64,000 nt of DNA from Alphaproteobacteria bacterium (GTDB lineage: Bacteria; Pseudomonadota; Alphaproteobacteria; G02398745; G023898745), in NCBI GenBank assembly GCA_023898745.1, contig CP060237.1, forward strand, positions 124,001-188,000. The letters run 5' to 3'. Below are positions 1 through 8,345 of the stretch, in pieces (position 1 is the stretch's first letter; each line of letters opens with the position of its first letter). The notes below the pieces were generated by a model. That model made no database searches. It was not told the DNA's origin and saw only the letters and a list, made by a program, of their open reading frames with translations. The translations under genes and the position numbers were made by a program.

Positions 1-154
1 AGAAAATATGATCCTAGCACCACCAATTAAATTAACGCTTGAATATGCGCTTGAATTCATTGAAGATGATGAACTTGTGGAAGTAACGCCAAAAAATATT
101 CGTTTACGTAAAAGATATTTAATGGAAAATGAGCGAAAGAAACATTCAAAATAA
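1..154 (+). CDS. typA: TypA/BipA ribosome-associated GTPase, C-terminal 50 codons (truncated by window start)
   Basis: Reading from base 2, the last 50 codons give the conserved C-terminal end of the translational GTPase TypA/BipA: LEYALEFIEDDELVEVTPK, then NIRLRKRYL and a basic tail ending in HSK. This end is highly conserved in the family and binds near the ribosomal A site. The GTPase domains lie outside the window. A second, decayed copy of this 3' end lies at 1035-1108 beyond the next two genes. Confidence 0.9.
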   Translation, partial: ENMILAPPIKLTLEYALEFIEDDELVEVTPKNIRLRKRYLMENERKKHSK

Positions 155-161
155 CAGCTCA

Positions 162-647
162 TCAGCCTAAATTATCTACCGCAGAACCGCTAGCTTTGAA
201 TCTTGTTCCTATGCCTAAATTTACCTCTTCACATTTTGGAGGCATATTAAACCCTATCGCCCTAAAAACATCAACACATCTTGTGCAGCAATTATTCTGA
301 GCCAGACTGTACTGTATAGAATTATCATCAAAATGCAACAAGAATTTTACCCAATCACTTCTAGCTTCAACTTCAGACTGTCCATAATTTTTCACAGCAT
401 AGCATTTTGCAAAATCAACTTTAGACTCTCTTTGTGGACCGGTGTCATAAAACCCTCTACTGTCAACAACTTGATGCCCTTTAGCAAAAACAACGTAACA
501 ATGCTCGAAGACTGGAGAAATTGGAAGCAATTCTCTGGATCTCTCTTGAATAGAGTGAGAGCCTAACATAGCTCTGAAACATTCCATAATACGAAAATCA
601 TTTATCTCGCTTGCATATAAAACATTCAAAACACCTATAAAAATCAT
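162..647 (-). CDS. Small exported protein, possibly permuted papain-like (hypothetical)
   Basis: This 161-residue protein was not firmly recognised. It starts with a short hydrophobic leader (MIFIGVLNVLYA, then SE) and is probably exported. A His in FEHCYVVF (about H49) precedes a Cys in QNNCCTRCVDVFRAIGF (about C120). That order, with the N-N-C context, resembles circularly permuted NlpC/P60- or LRAT-like papain folds, but this is only a motif-level guess. Its ATG overlaps the stop of the upstream minus-strand gene by four bases, so the two are probably translationally coupled. The pair lies between two copies of the typA 3' end, which suggests it arrived as an insertion. Confidence 0.6.
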   Translation of the reverse strand: MIFIGVLNVLYASEINDFRIMECFRAMLGSHSIQERSRELLPISPVFEHCYVVFAKGHQVVDSRGFYDTGPQRESKVDFAKCYAVKNYGQSEVEARSDWVKFLLHFDDNSIQYSLAQNNCCTRCVDVFRAIGFNMPPKCEEVNLGIGTRFKASGSAVDNLG

Positions 648-961
648 TTCCGTGGTATCTCAAACAGCCCAATGATTCTACATTTAGAGTCATTATCAAA
701 ACAACCTGCATGTTGCGCTCCACTCTTATCAACGCCAGCAAGAACTAAGTGTAAATTGCCATTTGCTAGTTCGGCCGCACCCATATTTCGCTTAACAAGT
801 TCTTCGAATGCAAGCATCTCACTAATTCCCATTCCTCTTTGTTCTAAAAAACTTACAACAGGCGCTGCAAAATAAAACCAACCATGCTCTATTGGGATAG
901 ACGCCTTTTCAGGATATGGGAAAAATGCAGAACTCGCATTTATAAATAACAAAATATACAT
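644..961 (-). CDS. Small exported protein (hypothetical)
   Basis: This is a protein of about 105 residues. The frame runs up to 1003, but ATG at 961 has an excellent Shine-Dalgarno (GAGAGGA, six bases upstream) and begins a short hydrophobic leader MYILLFINASSA. I therefore choose that start. The mature part (FFPYPEKASIPIEHGW onwards) has no family I recognise. The last codons overlap the start of the downstream exported gene in an ATGA junction, so the two form a small operon that sits between the typA tail and its decayed copy. Confidence 0.6.
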   Translation of the reverse strand: MYILLFINASSAFFPYPEKASIPIEHGWFYFAAPVVSFLEQRGMGISEMLAFEELVKRNMGAAELANGNLHLVLAGVDKSGAQHAGCFDNDSKCRIIGLFEIPRK

Positions 962-1034
962 CTTAATCCTCTCTTTGAATTGCTTTATGTTTAAAACTAC
1001 CATCTTTTTATTAAGCTATCAATATACTTCTAGC

Positions 1035-1108
1035 GATGAACTTGTGGAAATAACACCAAAAGATATTTAAGGGAAAATGAGCGAAAGAAGCATTCAAAAT
1101 AATAGCTC
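1035..1108 (+). repeat. Decayed second copy of the typA 3' end
   Basis: Bases 1035-1108 repeat bases 68-160, the last codons of typA plus a few bases past its stop. About 19 bases are missing between short A-runs and a handful of substitutions are present. Shared blocks include GATGAACTTGTGGAA, GATATTTAA and GAGCGAAAGAA. The copy is not readable as protein, because a TAA falls at the deletion. Confidence 0.85.
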
Positions 1109-1207
1109 TATACTTTCCTATTAAATGAAAACCACCTAAAAAATCACTGGTATGTTTTTGTAATAGTCTATGCTAACAATAAATTATAGTATACTTTAAC
1201 CCCTAAA

Positions 1208-1693
1208 ATGTTCTTTCAGCTTCATACTGCTCAGCCTCAGCAACAACAAATAGTACACCAGGTTATAACACACCTTAATCGATCTCAGGATAAATTACGA
1301 GATAACAAAAAAATGTTTCTTGAGGGTTCGGAAAAAATAGCTGCAGCATTAGGTTTTATTTTTTCACATTATGGACTCAATCAAAGTGAACTCAATAAAA
1401 CAATGCACATTATTAACGCCGTTATCTCATGTGCATTCCCACTAGTTCACACACTTTATGCATTAAAAGTTGCTCACAATGCCAATCGTTTTGATAGATT
1501 TATTGCTCTTGACTTAATATCATCAATCTTAGTTCTAGGCTCTGGAATAACCTCTATTATTGCAGCAACAGAAACTGGAGATTTAAAAACAGAGCACTAT
1601 GCAATTATTGGATTAACAGCTTCTAGCGCACTTGTGCATTGGATTTTTGAAAGAGTGTGCCATACACACTATAGAGAAACTCTTCACAGTTAG
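1208..1693 (+). CDS. Small integral membrane protein (hypothetical)
   Basis: This 161-residue protein was not recognised. A hydrophilic Gln-rich N-terminus (AQPQQQQ) is followed by an amphipathic stretch and then about three hydrophobic segments: IINAVISCAFPLVHTLYAL, LISSILVLGSGITSIIAA and HYAIIGLTASSALVHWIF. It is probably a small inner-membrane protein. AT-rich sequence with a TATAGT/TATACT box lies just upstream. Its 3' end overlaps the convergent helicase gene by four bases. Confidence 0.6.
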   Translation: MFFQLHTAQPQQQQIVHQVITHLNRSQDKLRDNKKMFLEGSEKIAAALGFIFSHYGLNQSELNKTMHIINAVISCAFPLVHTLYALKVAHNANRFDRFIALDLISSILVLGSGITSIIAATETGDLKTEHYAIIGLTASSALVHWIFERVCHTHYRETLHS

Positions 1694-2955
1694 GACGCAA
1701 TAAACTTCTCAACCACCTGATCCACCCAAATATTCCTTTGTTGAATCGGGCGCGTTAAAACAATCCCTTCCAAAGACGTACAACGGCTCAACGCCACATA
1801 AACTTGCCCGGGAGAAAATGCCCCATGCTCAAGATCCAGCAGGACTTTATCAAAGGTTTTGCCTTGGCTTTTGTGAATTGTCATCGCCCAAGCTAACATC
1901 ATAGGAAATTGCTTGAATCTCCCGATAGGAGCTGCGTCAATGCGCCCATCTTCCAAAATAAATTTGGTGATTTCCCACGTATGTTGTTTCACATCATAAA
2001 ACTCGCCATTGTCTAACTTCACTTGAATTGCTTTGGGCTGAATGCGCATCACCGTGCCCATTGTGCCATTTGTCCAGCGTTTGTTAGCATCATTATTTGT
2101 CATCATAACGCGCGCACCCTCTTTCAATTGCAATTCAAAAGGTGCGGGATAATATTCTTTGCCGAACTTTCCCTTGATCTCTGCTTCAAACGAATGCGTT
2201 CTAGCTTTGAGTTGATTTAACATATGTTCGTTCACTTCTGTAGCTTTTTGGTTTCTAGGTGTGAGATAAATATAAGGATTATCTGGCGTAACTCTAAAAT
2301 CCAAATCTAATCTTTGATTTACCAAGCGTAAATCTTCACTTGAACACTGCCCACCTCTAATAGAATTCAATAAATCAATAAATTTCTGATCTTGTTGACG
2401 GTAAATTTTGTCTAACTCAACTTTTTCAAATGCCACATCTTGAAACGCACCTGCAGAAAAAAAGTATGGGCTTTTATAGTAATTTTCAAAAAGATGTCGC
2501 TCCATATGCGGTACAACCGGGGGCAATTGATACATATCTCCAAAAAAGATCAGCTGCACACCGCCAAACGGCAGCTTTGGATCTCGACCATTTAAACGCA
2601 TAGATCTATCAATGCAATCTAAAAGATCTGCACGCACCATAGAAATTTCATCAATCACCATTGCATCAATTTTCTTATAGATATTTTCAGATGGCTTGCC
2701 TGTATATCGACGCACCGTATTGAGTGTCGTTGATGGCTGAAACTTAAAAAAAGAGTGGATCGTTTGCCCTCCAATATTCACAGCTGCTACACCTGTTGGC
2801 GCTAATAACACTATGTTCTTACTGGTATGCTCTTTGAAATGCTTAAGCAAGGTAGATTTCCCTGTGCCAGCTTTCCCTGTGATAAAAACATTTTCATTGC
2901 CCTGTTCCATCAATTGCATGGCTTTTTCAAAAGCAGGGGTGATTTCTATAGACAT
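1690..2955 (-). CDS. PIF1/RecD-like superfamily 1 DNA helicase
   Basis: A 421-residue ATP-dependent DNA helicase of the PIF1/AAA type. Motif I (Walker A) is GKAGTGKSTLLKHF near residue 30, followed by LLAPTGVAAVNIGG (motif Ia). Motif II is VIDEISMV, motif III GDMYQLPPV, and the C-terminal UvrD-like part contains MTIHKSQGKTFDKVLLDL and YVALSRCTSLEG (motifs V and VI). Such short PIF1-like helicases resolve structured or replication-blocking DNA. The gene stands alone and is convergent with the membrane-protein gene before it. Confidence 0.88.
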   Translation of the reverse strand: MSIEITPAFEKAMQLMEQGNENVFITGKAGTGKSTLLKHFKEHTSKNIVLLAPTGVAAVNIGGQTIHSFFKFQPSTTLNTVRRYTGKPSENIYKKIDAMVIDEISMVRADLLDCIDRSMRLNGRDPKLPFGGVQLIFFGDMYQLPPVVPHMERHLFENYYKSPYFFSAGAFQDVAFEKVELDKIYRQQDQKFIDLLNSIRGGQCSSEDLRLVNQRLDLDFRVTPDNPYIYLTPRNQKATEVNEHMLNQLKARTHSFEAEIKGKFGKEYYPAPFELQLKEGARVMMTNNDANKRWTNGTMGTVMRIQPKAIQVKLDNGEFYDVKQHTWEITKFILEDGRIDAAPIGRFKQFPMMLAWAMTIHKSQGKTFDKVLLDLEHGAFSPGQVYVALSRCTSLEGIVLTRPIQQRNIWVDQVVEKFIAS

Positions 2956-3037
2956 ATGTAATTATTATTTAGGTGATATTGTAATTGTATAACAGTCACT
3001 GCTTTGAATAAAGTAAAACTTCATTTATAGCAAAACA

Positions 3038-3124
3038 CGTCATGGCGAGATTTTCATCAGAAAATCGTCGCCATCCATTCTTTCTGGACCATCACGCCTT
3101 GCTATGCAAGGCTCGTGATGATGC
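3038..3124. repeat. Dispersed palindromic element copy
   Basis: Both arms are present: GTCATGGCGAGATTTTC, and further on ATCACGCC followed by GCTCGTGATGATGC. It lies between the helicase gene and the broken histidine phosphatase. Confidence 0.75.
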
Positions 3125-3148
3125 ATCTGTATTTTATTTGCAATTCCA

Positions 3149-3684
3149 TTATTCATATTTCACCGCTCGCCAGAAATCACCAAAGTGCTCAAATTCAATT
3201 AATGTACAATGATCTAAATGTTCAATATTTGATTGCACCCCCGCCATCTTCAATGCTATGAACACAGCCCCATGTGCAACTATTAGAAAGTCTTTATGCA
3301 TCTCAATAAGTTCATCAAAAGCAGATTTTACTCGCGCTAAAACTCTTCTAAAGTTTCCCCGTTGGGTGGACTCAGCCCTTGTTTGAGATATGATTGAAAT
3401 TCTTCATGAGAAATGCCGGACCAATCTCCAAGATTACTTTCTTTAAATCCGAGAGCAATCTCCATAGGATGATTTGCTCTTCTGTTGACAATTTCCGCTG
3501 TCTCTTGCGCACGCTTTAGGGGAGAGTGCAAAATCTTTTTTATAGGCAGCTGAAACACCGTCTCTTCAATGATTTGAGCTTGTTGCCTACCTTTATTGTT
3601 AAGCAGAGTGTCAACATTTCCGCCTTGCATCTTCTTTAAAGCATTCCACTCTGTTTCGCCATGCCGCATATAGTAAAACTTCAT
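3149..3684 (-). pseudogene. Histidine phosphatase (phosphoglycerate mutase family), frameshifted
   Basis: The N-terminal 115 residues read MKFYYMRHGETEWN (the RHGE catalytic motif), with LHSPLKRAQETAEIV and EIALGFKESNLGDWSG, and stop at 3337 just after GETLEEF. In another frame the protein continues without interruption (RVKSAFDELIE, then FLIVAHGAVFIAL with the second catalytic His, then HLDHCTLIEF) to a stop at 3149. One missing base in the TTTT run near 3337-3341 explains the break. The activity, phosphomonoester hydrolysis through a phosphohistidine, would be lost unless the frameshift is a sequencing error or is bypassed. The next gene upstream, a NUDIX hydrolase, abuts it. Confidence 0.85.
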
Positions 3685-4131
3685 TTATCCCTCAAAATTA
3701 TCAAATTCAGTATATTGCACACCCTCTTTAAAACAGTTGAGCCCATGTTTTGCGACAGGGAGTATATTTTCTGGTAATTGATCTAAAGAAAACCATTGCA
3801 TATCTCCATGTTTATGCGACTCTTTGTTGCAAGGATCTCCTGAATATTCTTGAACGTTAAAAAATATACACATACCATAATGCGGTTGAGTTGGATCAAA
3901 ATAGTCATGGATTTTATGAAACACTGAGCATACAGACTCTAATTTCTGCACATGTATTCCGATTTCTTCTGCACCTTCTCTGATAATCGCCTGGCTTGGA
4001 TTTTCCCCAGACTCTATCGCGCCCGTTGGTGTGCACCATAAATTATCACACACACCTGTATTTGTGCGATGCAATAATAAAACTTTATTTTCTTTTTCAA
4101 GGATTAAATGCGGGTTAATATGATATCTCAT
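3685..4131 (-). CDS. NUDIX hydrolase
   Basis: This protein of about 148 residues belongs to the NUDIX family, which hydrolyses nucleoside diphosphates linked to another moiety. The NUDIX box is visible as GAIESGENPSQAIIREGAEE followed by IGI (G-x5-E-x7-R-E-x2-E-E-x-G). ATG at 4131 (MRYHINPH) is preferred over a GTG at 4161. It falls one base after the upstream stop and has GGGAAGG upstream, whereas the GTG would overlap the upstream gene. It lies in a minus-strand run with the GrpB-GNAT fusion and the broken histidine phosphatase. The substrate cannot be read from sequence. Confidence 0.85.
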   Translation of the reverse strand: MRYHINPHLILEKENKVLLLHRTNTGVCDNLWCTPTGAIESGENPSQAIIREGAEEIGIHVQKLESVCSVFHKIHDYFDPTQPHYGMCIFFNVQEYSGDPCNKESHKHGDMQWFSLDQLPENILPVAKHGLNCFKEGVQYTEFDNFEG

Positions 4132-4132
4132 C

Positions 4133-5071
4133 TTATAAAACCTTCCCAATCTCAATATCACTTGAATCTACTTCATATCCATCCGGATCATCGAAAGGCA
4201 TTTCTACATAATTATGCTTAATATAAAATGACAATGCTTCTGGTGAGGATTGAATATGCAGAGTTTTCACGTCCCGTTGTCTTAGCCATCTTTCACACAA
4301 ATTTAAAAGATACTTTCCTGCTCCAAGCGTGCGATATAGCTCATCAATCACAATAATCCGCAAGGCGACTCTGCCGTTCTTCCAAAGCTGAAGATGCGCA
4401 TACCCAATAACTGAAGCACCCTTATACAGCACAAAATGCACATGATCTTTATGATCAAATGTCCACGTATATGGATCTTTTATTGACTTTTTATCAAAGA
4501 AATACTTTTGCCTAAAATTCTTCACCGTTTCCCACTCGTCATAATGAATGCAAAACGCAACATGTAATTCATCAAATCCTGTCACTTTTAAAATCTTTTT
4601 GATAAATTTGTTTTTTCCAAGAGTATATTTTGTCAGGCGATATTGCCCTTTTTCATGCGATTCTTCTTTTGCTAACAACTCTGTCTTAAGTTTTGCATAT
4701 TCTTTACATGCCTCTGGATGCGCTCTTAGATAATCTCGAAACATGAGATTCAATTTAATCCGCGCATCACCCTCTTCAAATAAATGTAAATTGATCTTAT
4801 GAGGCTCATCTTTTGAAAAATATAAACGCAATGGCAAATTCAACTCACCTTTTGCTGTGTATCCAAGCTTCTCAAATACTTCGGTTACAATAGAACTATC
4901 CTTAACGACAACAATGATATCAATTTTTGGCTTAGCGATTAGCCCTTCAACAGAAGTTGAACCAATGTGATGAACAGCAACGCAATTCTCTCCTAAAGCA
5001 CCTTTAATAATATTCACCTCTCCTGAAAATATCTCAGGCCATTTTGGGTTATAAGCCTCTACCTCAATCAT
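4133..5071 (-). CDS. GrpB-family nucleotidyltransferase fused to a GNAT acetyltransferase
   Basis: A 312-residue two-domain protein. Residues 1-160 are GrpB/UPF0157-like (nucleotidyltransferase fold): YNPKWPEIF, then VHHIGSTSVEGLIAKPKIDI and INLHLF, then FRDYLRAHPEACKEYAKLK. From about residue 170 there is a GNAT acyltransferase: a VIGYAHLQLW strand, then VIDELYRTLGAGKYLLNLCE, the acetyl-CoA binding loop. The C-terminus carries EALSFYIKHNYVEMP. GrpB proteins have no well-established reaction. The fusion suggests a small-molecule modifying enzyme, and its NUDIX neighbour overlaps or abuts it. Confidence 0.85.
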   Translation of the reverse strand: MIEVEAYNPKWPEIFSGEVNIIKGALGENCVAVHHIGSTSVEGLIAKPKIDIIVVVKDSSIVTEVFEKLGYTAKGELNLPLRLYFSKDEPHKINLHLFEEGDARIKLNLMFRDYLRAHPEACKEYAKLKTELLAKEESHEKGQYRLTKYTLGKNKFIKKILKVTGFDELHVAFCIHYDEWETVKNFRQKYFFDKKSIKDPYTWTFDHKDHVHFVLYKGASVIGYAHLQLWKNGRVALRIIVIDELYRTLGAGKYLLNLCERWLRQRDVKTLHIQSSPEALSFYIKHNYVEMPFDDPDGYEVDSSDIEIGKVL

Positions 5072-5137
5072 AAACTATACCACAATTCAGAAGATTCACA
5101 TTTCATTCTACACCTGCAACATATTAAACTCTAATTG

Positions 5138-5620
5138 TTAACTCGGCATAAATCCCTGCACCTGCTTAAGAGACTCTAATGCACCCTCAGTCTTCTTTCT
5201 AAAGAAAATGCTATAAGCGAAATACGCCGCACCCAAAAGCGTAATAACAAGGGAAATCATAGCTGAAAAACTAAAAGAACTTTTGAGTTTATCAAGTTTT
5301 TCATTCGATATTTTTTGCTCTTTTAACAGTAAAGCACTTTCTGTTTTGTTCAAAATTCTTTGCATATTGCTACAAGATTTCCATAATATGCTTGAAATAT
5401 TATAAGGCTCTCTAGGTAGATTCTTGAACACAACAACAATTGTTTTAGGTTGGGCAGTTTTTAAGAGGCTGACTTTCGCGGTAGACACAGGGTTCTCTAG
5501 CCCATCCTCTAAAACTATGGAAGTGATTTTCTCCCCTGTTGTAAACGTAAATGTATAAACAATACTGTTTTCTGTTGCGGACTGCAGTGTTGCTTCCGTA
5601 ACAGATAAACCAGGAATCAT
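5138..5620 (-). CDS. Membrane-anchored hypothetical protein
   Basis: This 160-residue protein was not recognised. The N-terminal 80 residues look beta-rich and start without a signal peptide. Residues about 90-118 are charged and probably coiled-coil (LLKEQKISNEKLDKLK). A single hydrophobic segment near residues 120-140 (MISLVITLLGAAYFAYSIFF) is followed by a basic stop-transfer RKK and a short tail. This resembles a C-terminally anchored membrane protein whose N-terminus faces the cytoplasm. Confidence 0.55.
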   Translation of the reverse strand: MIPGLSVTEATLQSATENSIVYTFTFTTGEKITSIVLEDGLENPVSTAKVSLLKTAQPKTIVVVFKNLPREPYNISSILWKSCSNMQRILNKTESALLLKEQKISNEKLDKLKSSFSFSAMISLVITLLGAAYFAYSIFFRKKTEGALESLKQVQGFMPS

Positions 5621-5731
5621 AATAATGTTTATGCTAAGTTCTTGTCTAAATTATACCATAATTTGTTATGCGCGTCATTATAAAAAAATAACATTGATTT
5701 TTGAAACAAAAAAATGGCAGAATATGAATAG

Positions 5732-5807
5732 GCCTGGTTAGCTCAATTGGTAGAGCAACTGATTTGTAATCAGTAGGTTGCGAGTTCGAGTCCCGCACCA
5801 GGCACCA
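5732..5807 (+). tRNA. tRNA-Thr(TGT)
   Basis: The cloverleaf closes fully. The acceptor arm GCCTGGT pairs with ACCAGGC, the D-arm is GCTCAATTGGTAGAGC, the anticodon stem ACTGA/TCAGT encloses loop TTTGTAA (anticodon TGT), and the T-arm is GCGAGTTCGAGTCCCGC. A 3' CCA is encoded. Confidence 0.97.
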
Positions 5808-5845
5808 CTTCTAGAGCATAATTCTCATTGTAAATTCAAAAATTC

Positions 5846-5874
5846 TTGCAAAAAATCGATAAGTATGTTATAAT
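5846..5874 (+). promoter_or_regulatory. Sigma-70-type promoter for the licD operon
   Basis: TTGCAA, a 17-base spacer and a consensus TATAAT lie 30 bases before the LicD-family start codon. The match is strong but inferred from sequence only. Confidence 0.65.
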
Positions 5875-5903
5875 CTAGGCTAATAAAATTATTAATTTAA
5901 ACA

Positions 5904-6635
5904 ATGACAGATCAAACACCTTGGATTCCTCATGAGTATGTGGAAGGCTTACCTATAGAGCTTTATCAAACCGCTTTAGACTTTCAAACTTTAGCAGATC
6001 ATTATAATATTCCTACTTTTGCCATGGGAGGAACTTTACTAGGCGCGGTGCGACATGGAGGCCTTATTCCATGGGATGATGATTTGGACTTTTTTATAGA
6101 ACGAAAACATTTTGATGCCATCAAAAAACATATTTTGCCTTATATGGAAAAATTGGGTTATACATGGTGGTACTACGGCATAGATGATAAAGGAAACGAC
6201 TTAATTGAACGCCCGCCAGGTAGTTGGTCAGGATTTCAATTGGTAACCTATCGCGAAAATAAAACAATTGAACGACATATAGATATATTTTTATATGAAG
6301 GCGCGCCTGTAAGTGAGACACATAAACAATTTAATATGGGCGGCTGGTTTACTTTTACCTATGCTAATGAAGATCTTTCAATTGTTAAAAGAAAATTTGG
6401 TGATATAGAAATCAACACTCCAAAAAACTATGAACTTGCACTCAACGCAAATTTGGGCGGTGATGCATGGAAAACCACTGTCAAAAAATATGCCCATCAT
6501 TTTGAAATAAAGCCTGAAGATAAGAAGCCTTTTGAAACGCAAGAGTTTTTGCCAGCAGGACCATTTGGCCCCTTAACGCCTATAAACAAAGAAGATCTTG
6601 AAAAGCACGATATAGAAAAAAGAAATAAATTATGA
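5904..6635 (+). CDS. LicD-family phosphotransferase
   Basis: A 243-residue LicD/fukutin-like protein. LicD proteins transfer phosphocholine or a similar phospho-group from a CDP- or nucleoside-diphosphate donor to cell-surface glycans. The family core is clear: residues about 42-60 carry GGTLLGAVRHGGLIPWDDDL, with the metal-binding D-D-D-L-D, and a later strand IDIFLYE provides a further acidic pair. A consensus promoter lies upstream. The stop overlaps the start of the next gene (ATGA), a nucleotidyltransferase that could supply the activated donor, so the two probably act in one surface-decoration pathway. Confidence 0.85.
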   Translation: MTDQTPWIPHEYVEGLPIELYQTALDFQTLADHYNIPTFAMGGTLLGAVRHGGLIPWDDDLDFFIERKHFDAIKKHILPYMEKLGYTWWYYGIDDKGNDLIERPPGSWSGFQLVTYRENKTIERHIDIFLYEGAPVSETHKQFNMGGWFTFTYANEDLSIVKRKFGDIEINTPKNYELALNANLGGDAWKTTVKKYAHHFEIKPEDKKPFETQEFLPAGPFGPLTPINKEDLEKHDIEKRNKL

Positions 6636-8158
6636 TAAAAAAAGCAATTATTATGGCAGCAGGTCCAGGTACACGCTTGCGCCCTATTACAAATGAAAAA
6701 CCCAAATGCATGACCAAAGTCAACGGGAAGCCTATTCTTGAATATCAGCTCACAGCTTTTGAAAACAATAACGTATCTGAGATTATCATTGTAACAGGCT
6801 ATAAATCAGAAGTTATAGAAAATTATATTAAGCAAAGAAAATCCAAAACTCCAATACGAATTATAAAAAATGAAAGACATATAGAAAGTGAAAATGTTTA
6901 TTCATTATGGTTGGCAAAAAAATATTTAGAAAATGTGTCATTTTTTTGTGTAAATGGAGATATTGTATTTTCTGAAGGCATACTCACAGATTTGGAAAAC
7001 GATCATGAAAATAGATTGGCTATTCAGAAAGATTTATACCTTGAGGAATCTATGAAAATTCTATGCAAAAACCAAGAATGCATTACTTATATCGGAAAAG
7101 ATATTTCAGAAACAAACTCATCTGGCACTTCTGTCGAGCTTTATTTTTTCTCCTTAAAACATGTGCAAAACTTATTTTATCATATTGAAAAAAACATCAA
7201 GATTCATGGTATTAAAATTTGGTATGAAGTAGCATTCAATCAATTCCTCAAAACATCTCCTATTTATCCTGTCTTTGTAAAGAATAAATGGTTTGAAGTG
7301 GATAATTTAGCAGATTTGCAGGAAGCAGAAATTCTGTTTTCCATAAATATAGATAAAATTTTAAATTCTAAAGTTTTTATATTTGATATTGATGGAACAT
7401 GTGTAAAGGATGAAAAACCAATTGCAAATGCGCCTAAAATTATCAACTATCTTAAGGATATGGGAAAAAAGATTTATTTTTGCAGCAATAATACATCAAT
7501 TTCTAGTTTAGATATGCATCAAAAACTAAAAAAACTAGGATTTAAGTGCGACCCTCATGACGTCATCACACCAATTCAATCAACTATTTTTTATTTAAAG
7601 AGCAAAAACATAAAAAATATTTTTGTATTAGGAACATCACAATTAACATCCGAATTCAAAAAACATGGGCTTATCATTGTAGACAACGATCCTGAAATGG
7701 TTGTAATAGGATTTGACAAAACATTAACTTATTCCACACTGGTGCAAGCCACTAACTTCATCAATAAAGGCGCTCCATACTTACTAACACACCCTGACAT
7801 ATCTTTTCCAGATAAAGAAGGGCCTACTCCTGATGCAGGGGCTATAGGATACCTTTTAGAGCTTGTAACAAACGTACAACCTTGCGCTAGTTTAGGCAAG
7901 CCTAGTATTTCTATTATTGAAACCATCCAAAATATAGAAAAATGCAATAAAAACGACATCACAGTTGTTGGAGACAGAATAGAAACTGATATCAGAATGG
8001 CACATAACGCACAAACTAACTCTACTCTTGTGTTAAGCGGAATCACTAAAAGAGAATACCTTGAAAATGAGACAAAATTTCCAGATTTAATCTTGCCAGA
8101 CATCAGTTTTATTGAAAGTTTATTCAATAAAAATAGTGAAATTTATACACCTCATTGA
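6632..8158 (+). CDS. LicC-like nucleotidyltransferase fused to a HAD-IIA (NagD-like) phosphatase
   Basis: A 508-residue fusion. Residues 1-240 are a sugar/choline-phosphate nucleotidyltransferase: IIMAAGPGTRLRPITNEKPK (signature loop), KVNGKPILEYQL, and FFCVNGDIVF for the metal site. Residues about 248-500 are a HAD hydrolase of the NagD type: VFIFDIDGTCVKDE (nucleophile Asp), FCSNNTS (motif II), LGKPS and VVGDRIETDIRMA (motif IV). The N-terminal half resembles CTP:phosphocholine cytidylyltransferase, and the LicD partner supports that. The HAD domain could trim or make a phosphorylated precursor. The gene is visibly more A+T- and Lys-rich than its neighbours, which would fit acquisition by transfer. 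Confidence 0.82.
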   Translation: MIKKAIIMAAGPGTRLRPITNEKPKCMTKVNGKPILEYQLTAFENNNVSEIIIVTGYKSEVIENYIKQRKSKTPIRIIKNERHIESENVYSLWLAKKYLENVSFFCVNGDIVFSEGILTDLENDHENRLAIQKDLYLEESMKILCKNQECITYIGKDISETNSSGTSVELYFFSLKHVQNLFYHIEKNIKIHGIKIWYEVAFNQFLKTSPIYPVFVKNKWFEVDNLADLQEAEILFSINIDKILNSKVFIFDIDGTCVKDEKPIANAPKIINYLKDMGKKIYFCSNNTSISSLDMHQKLKKLGFKCDPHDVITPIQSTIFYLKSKNIKNIFVLGTSQLTSEFKKHGLIIVDNDPEMVVIGFDKTLTYSTLVQATNFINKGAPYLLTHPDISFPDKEGPTPDAGAIGYLLELVTNVQPCASLGKPSISIIETIQNIEKCNKNDITVVGDRIETDIRMAHNAQTNSTLVLSGITKREYLENETKFPDLILPDISFIESLFNKNSEIYTPH

Positions 8159-8184
8159 TTTTTCCACCAAAAATACCCTAAAAT
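8155..8184 (+). promoter_or_regulatory. Candidate promoter for rpmH-rnpA-yidD
   Basis: TTGATT, an 18-base spacer and TAAAAT lie 27 bases before the rpmH start. This is a moderate match. Confidence 0.45.
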
Positions 8185-8210
8185 GAACAAAATGCTGTGA
8201 ATTTAAGATA

Positions 8211-8345
8211 ATGAAAAGAACATATCAGCCAAGCAACCTCGTAAGAAAAAGACGTTGCGGTTTCAGAGCGAAAATGGCAACCAAAAATGGTAGAAAAATC
8301 ATCAATGCAAGACGTGCACGTGGCAGAGTCAAGCTGTCTGCATAA
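8211..8345 (+). CDS. rpmH: 50S ribosomal protein L34
   Basis: This is a 44-codon gene. It encodes MKRTYQPSNLVRKRRCGFRA and then KMATKNGRKIINARRARGR, the near-universal L34 sequence, including the basic helices that contact 23S rRNA. It is followed by rnpA and yidD in the order typical of bacteria. One oddity is Cys16 in RRCGFRA, where HGFR is usual. The length is normal for the family. Confidence 0.97.
   Translation: MKRTYQPSNLVRKRRCGFRAKMATKNGRKIINARRARGRVKLSA

Noticed and set aside
7264..8127. Two minus-strand ORFs inside the LicC-HAD gene.
   Set aside because: They are antisense shadows of conserved HAD motifs on the plus strand.
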